Below, piece after piece: positions 62,717 to 64,000 of a stretch of DNA of 64,000 nt. The stretch is from Sinohyriopsis cumingii. Its lineage: Eukaryota > Mollusca > Bivalvia > Unionida > Unionidae. The number at the start of each line of letters is the position of its first letter. The first letter of the stretch is position 1. The notes beneath the pieces are model-generated. The model ran no database searches. It was given only the letters and a program-made list of their open reading frames with translations, and was not told the origin of the DNA. The stretch covers positions 90,802,182-90,866,181 of the forward strand of contig CM068839.1 in NCBI GenBank assembly GCA_028554795.2. The letters run 5' to 3'. Made by a program: the position numbers and the translations under genes.

Positions 62717-64000
62717 AAGTGCTTTGCCGCTGAAATGGTGCATTGAAATTTAGAAAGATCCAGACAAAGTAATAATGACTCATGGAGTCATCTAAATATT
62801 CAAGGCATATTTAGAACTTCTCCACATTTGGGGAAATATTTAACCACTGTTTAATTCCCACGATAATTCGATAATCGAGATCATCTAAACATCCAAACAT
62901 AGCTAAAAATGTATTTAATCTTCAGAGTTTAATAACTATGGTTTTCTCAATCACATTTTTGAAGAAGCAAGATTAAATGGAGGGACTTGAAATTTGTCTA
63001 TTAAAGTTATCGAGAAATCGAATTTGTGTAGTAAATCTTAGGATAAAACTGACAACCATTTGCATCATAAAGGCAGATGTATCACAGAGAGCAGCTGCTG
63101 CTTTGATTAGGACCCAAATTGGAAGTATTACATCTGTTATGTAGTGTTAACAAAATCTTTCGGGAACAATAAGTGAAATGCAAGTTTACATTTTAAAGTC
63201 TTGCGATTGCTCAAATAGTAAACAAAGAGAATAACATAGAGCAATATTGCTATATTGTTTAAATATTTCATGTTAATACACATCCAAATGAATATTAAAA
63301 ATCTAGCCCGCATGTCAGAAAGAGACCGAGCCTTTGATTTCTTAATTTTCTGCTTAAATTTTCACTTAAGTTTAATTCATCAATAATTTTTTGCATTAAT
63401 TGAAAACATTAAAATAGCGCGTTTGAATGTACTGAAAACGTATGAGCTTTCCGTATACATTCGAATGTATTTAATTACTGTTAGTCTGTAAAATTTGCCC
63501 TGAAATTTGCTTGGAAAACGATTGTAAATTCACTAAGTAGAGTGTAAGAAAGGAGTCCTTTACTGGTTCAAAACCTATGTTCATTCTGCGAAATAAGGAA
63601 AAAATTAACTTGTCTTTGATTGCATATTAAATCCATTCATATGTCCCTTACAATATTTTTAAAAGTTCACGCCTAAAAAGTAATTCCATGTCTGAAATAC
63701 AGACAGACCGATGATGCAACTGCAATGATGCAACTGTACAACTGGCTACAGTTAAATACACGAACATGATGAGGGTCGTACACTATTTTTCATAAAACAC
63801 CAAAGGCCAATATTTTGTTTTAAAAAATATACATATACTTTAAAAAATAGAATGTGTGAATAAAAATGGTATATGTAATAATACAAAACTACATGTTTTG
63901 TTACGAGTTGGCGGAAAGAACTTGTTTGAACCGGAGTAGGATTCCCTTGTATACTAATATTAAGACTATCAAAGTACGATATGCTGACAAGAAGATAACG
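62715..64000. other. No gene seen
   Basis: AT-rich sequence to the end of the window. A short duplication TGCAACTGCAATGATGCAACTG lies near 63714-63738 (quoted in part). No supported reading frame. Confidence 0.5.

Overview
The window is AT-rich animal nuclear DNA (probably a mollusc or another spiralian; this is inferred from SINE-like sequences, abundant GTAT/CATA microsatellites and non-LTR retrotransposon debris). No host protein gene could be recognised. Almost everything identifiable is mobile or repeated DNA. The outstanding feature is an almost intact, virus-like DNA element of about 16.6 kb at 40567-57145. It is of the Maverick/Polinton or adintovirus type: 297-bp terminal inverted repeats (TIRs) that look identical by eye, a short target-site duplication, and about 15 densely packed intronless genes.

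Element layout. A left rightward block (40934-48640) carries a coiled-coil protein, a small basic protein, the double-jelly-roll major capsid protein, a hydrophobic/basic minor protein, an adenovirus-like cysteine protease, a fibre-like protein with phage tail-fibre repeats, a two-helix membrane protein, a penton-like minor capsid protein and a small orphan. A leftward central block (48795-51069) carries an orphan, an HNH homing-type endonuclease and a zinc-ribbon protein, with an approximately 890-bp non-coding segment rich in short direct and inverted repeats. Then come a rightward 1176-residue fusion (PolB-like palm, superfamily 1 helicase and C-terminal HNH nuclease; 51112-54642), a leftward pair made of a DUF5679/phospholipase-A2-like gene and a retroviral-type integrase (54635-56124), and a rightward packaging ATPase (56147-56818). 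Together they cover integration, replication, packaging, capsid assembly/maturation and probably attachment and entry. Two genes are interrupted: the integrase by one in-frame stop before its conserved C-terminal domain, and the phospholipase gene by a frame change at a run of nine A.

Host surroundings. The element lies inside one arm of an old diverged inverted duplication (left arm about 1440-5445; right arm about 35065-57540 once insertions are discounted). The left arm therefore acts as a natural empty-site paralogue. The right arm also holds a CR1/L2-like LINE inserted in a minisatellite. Two decayed relics of other Polinton-like elements are proposed: 11362-12230 (phospholipase plus integrase, with other unrecognised coding debris to 14050) and 23985-25290 (membrane protein plus possible minor capsid). 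Three LINE fragments, SINE-like copies, a fold-back element, two dispersed diverged repeat families and many microsatellites make up most of the rest. Stretches where nothing was seen are stated as such.
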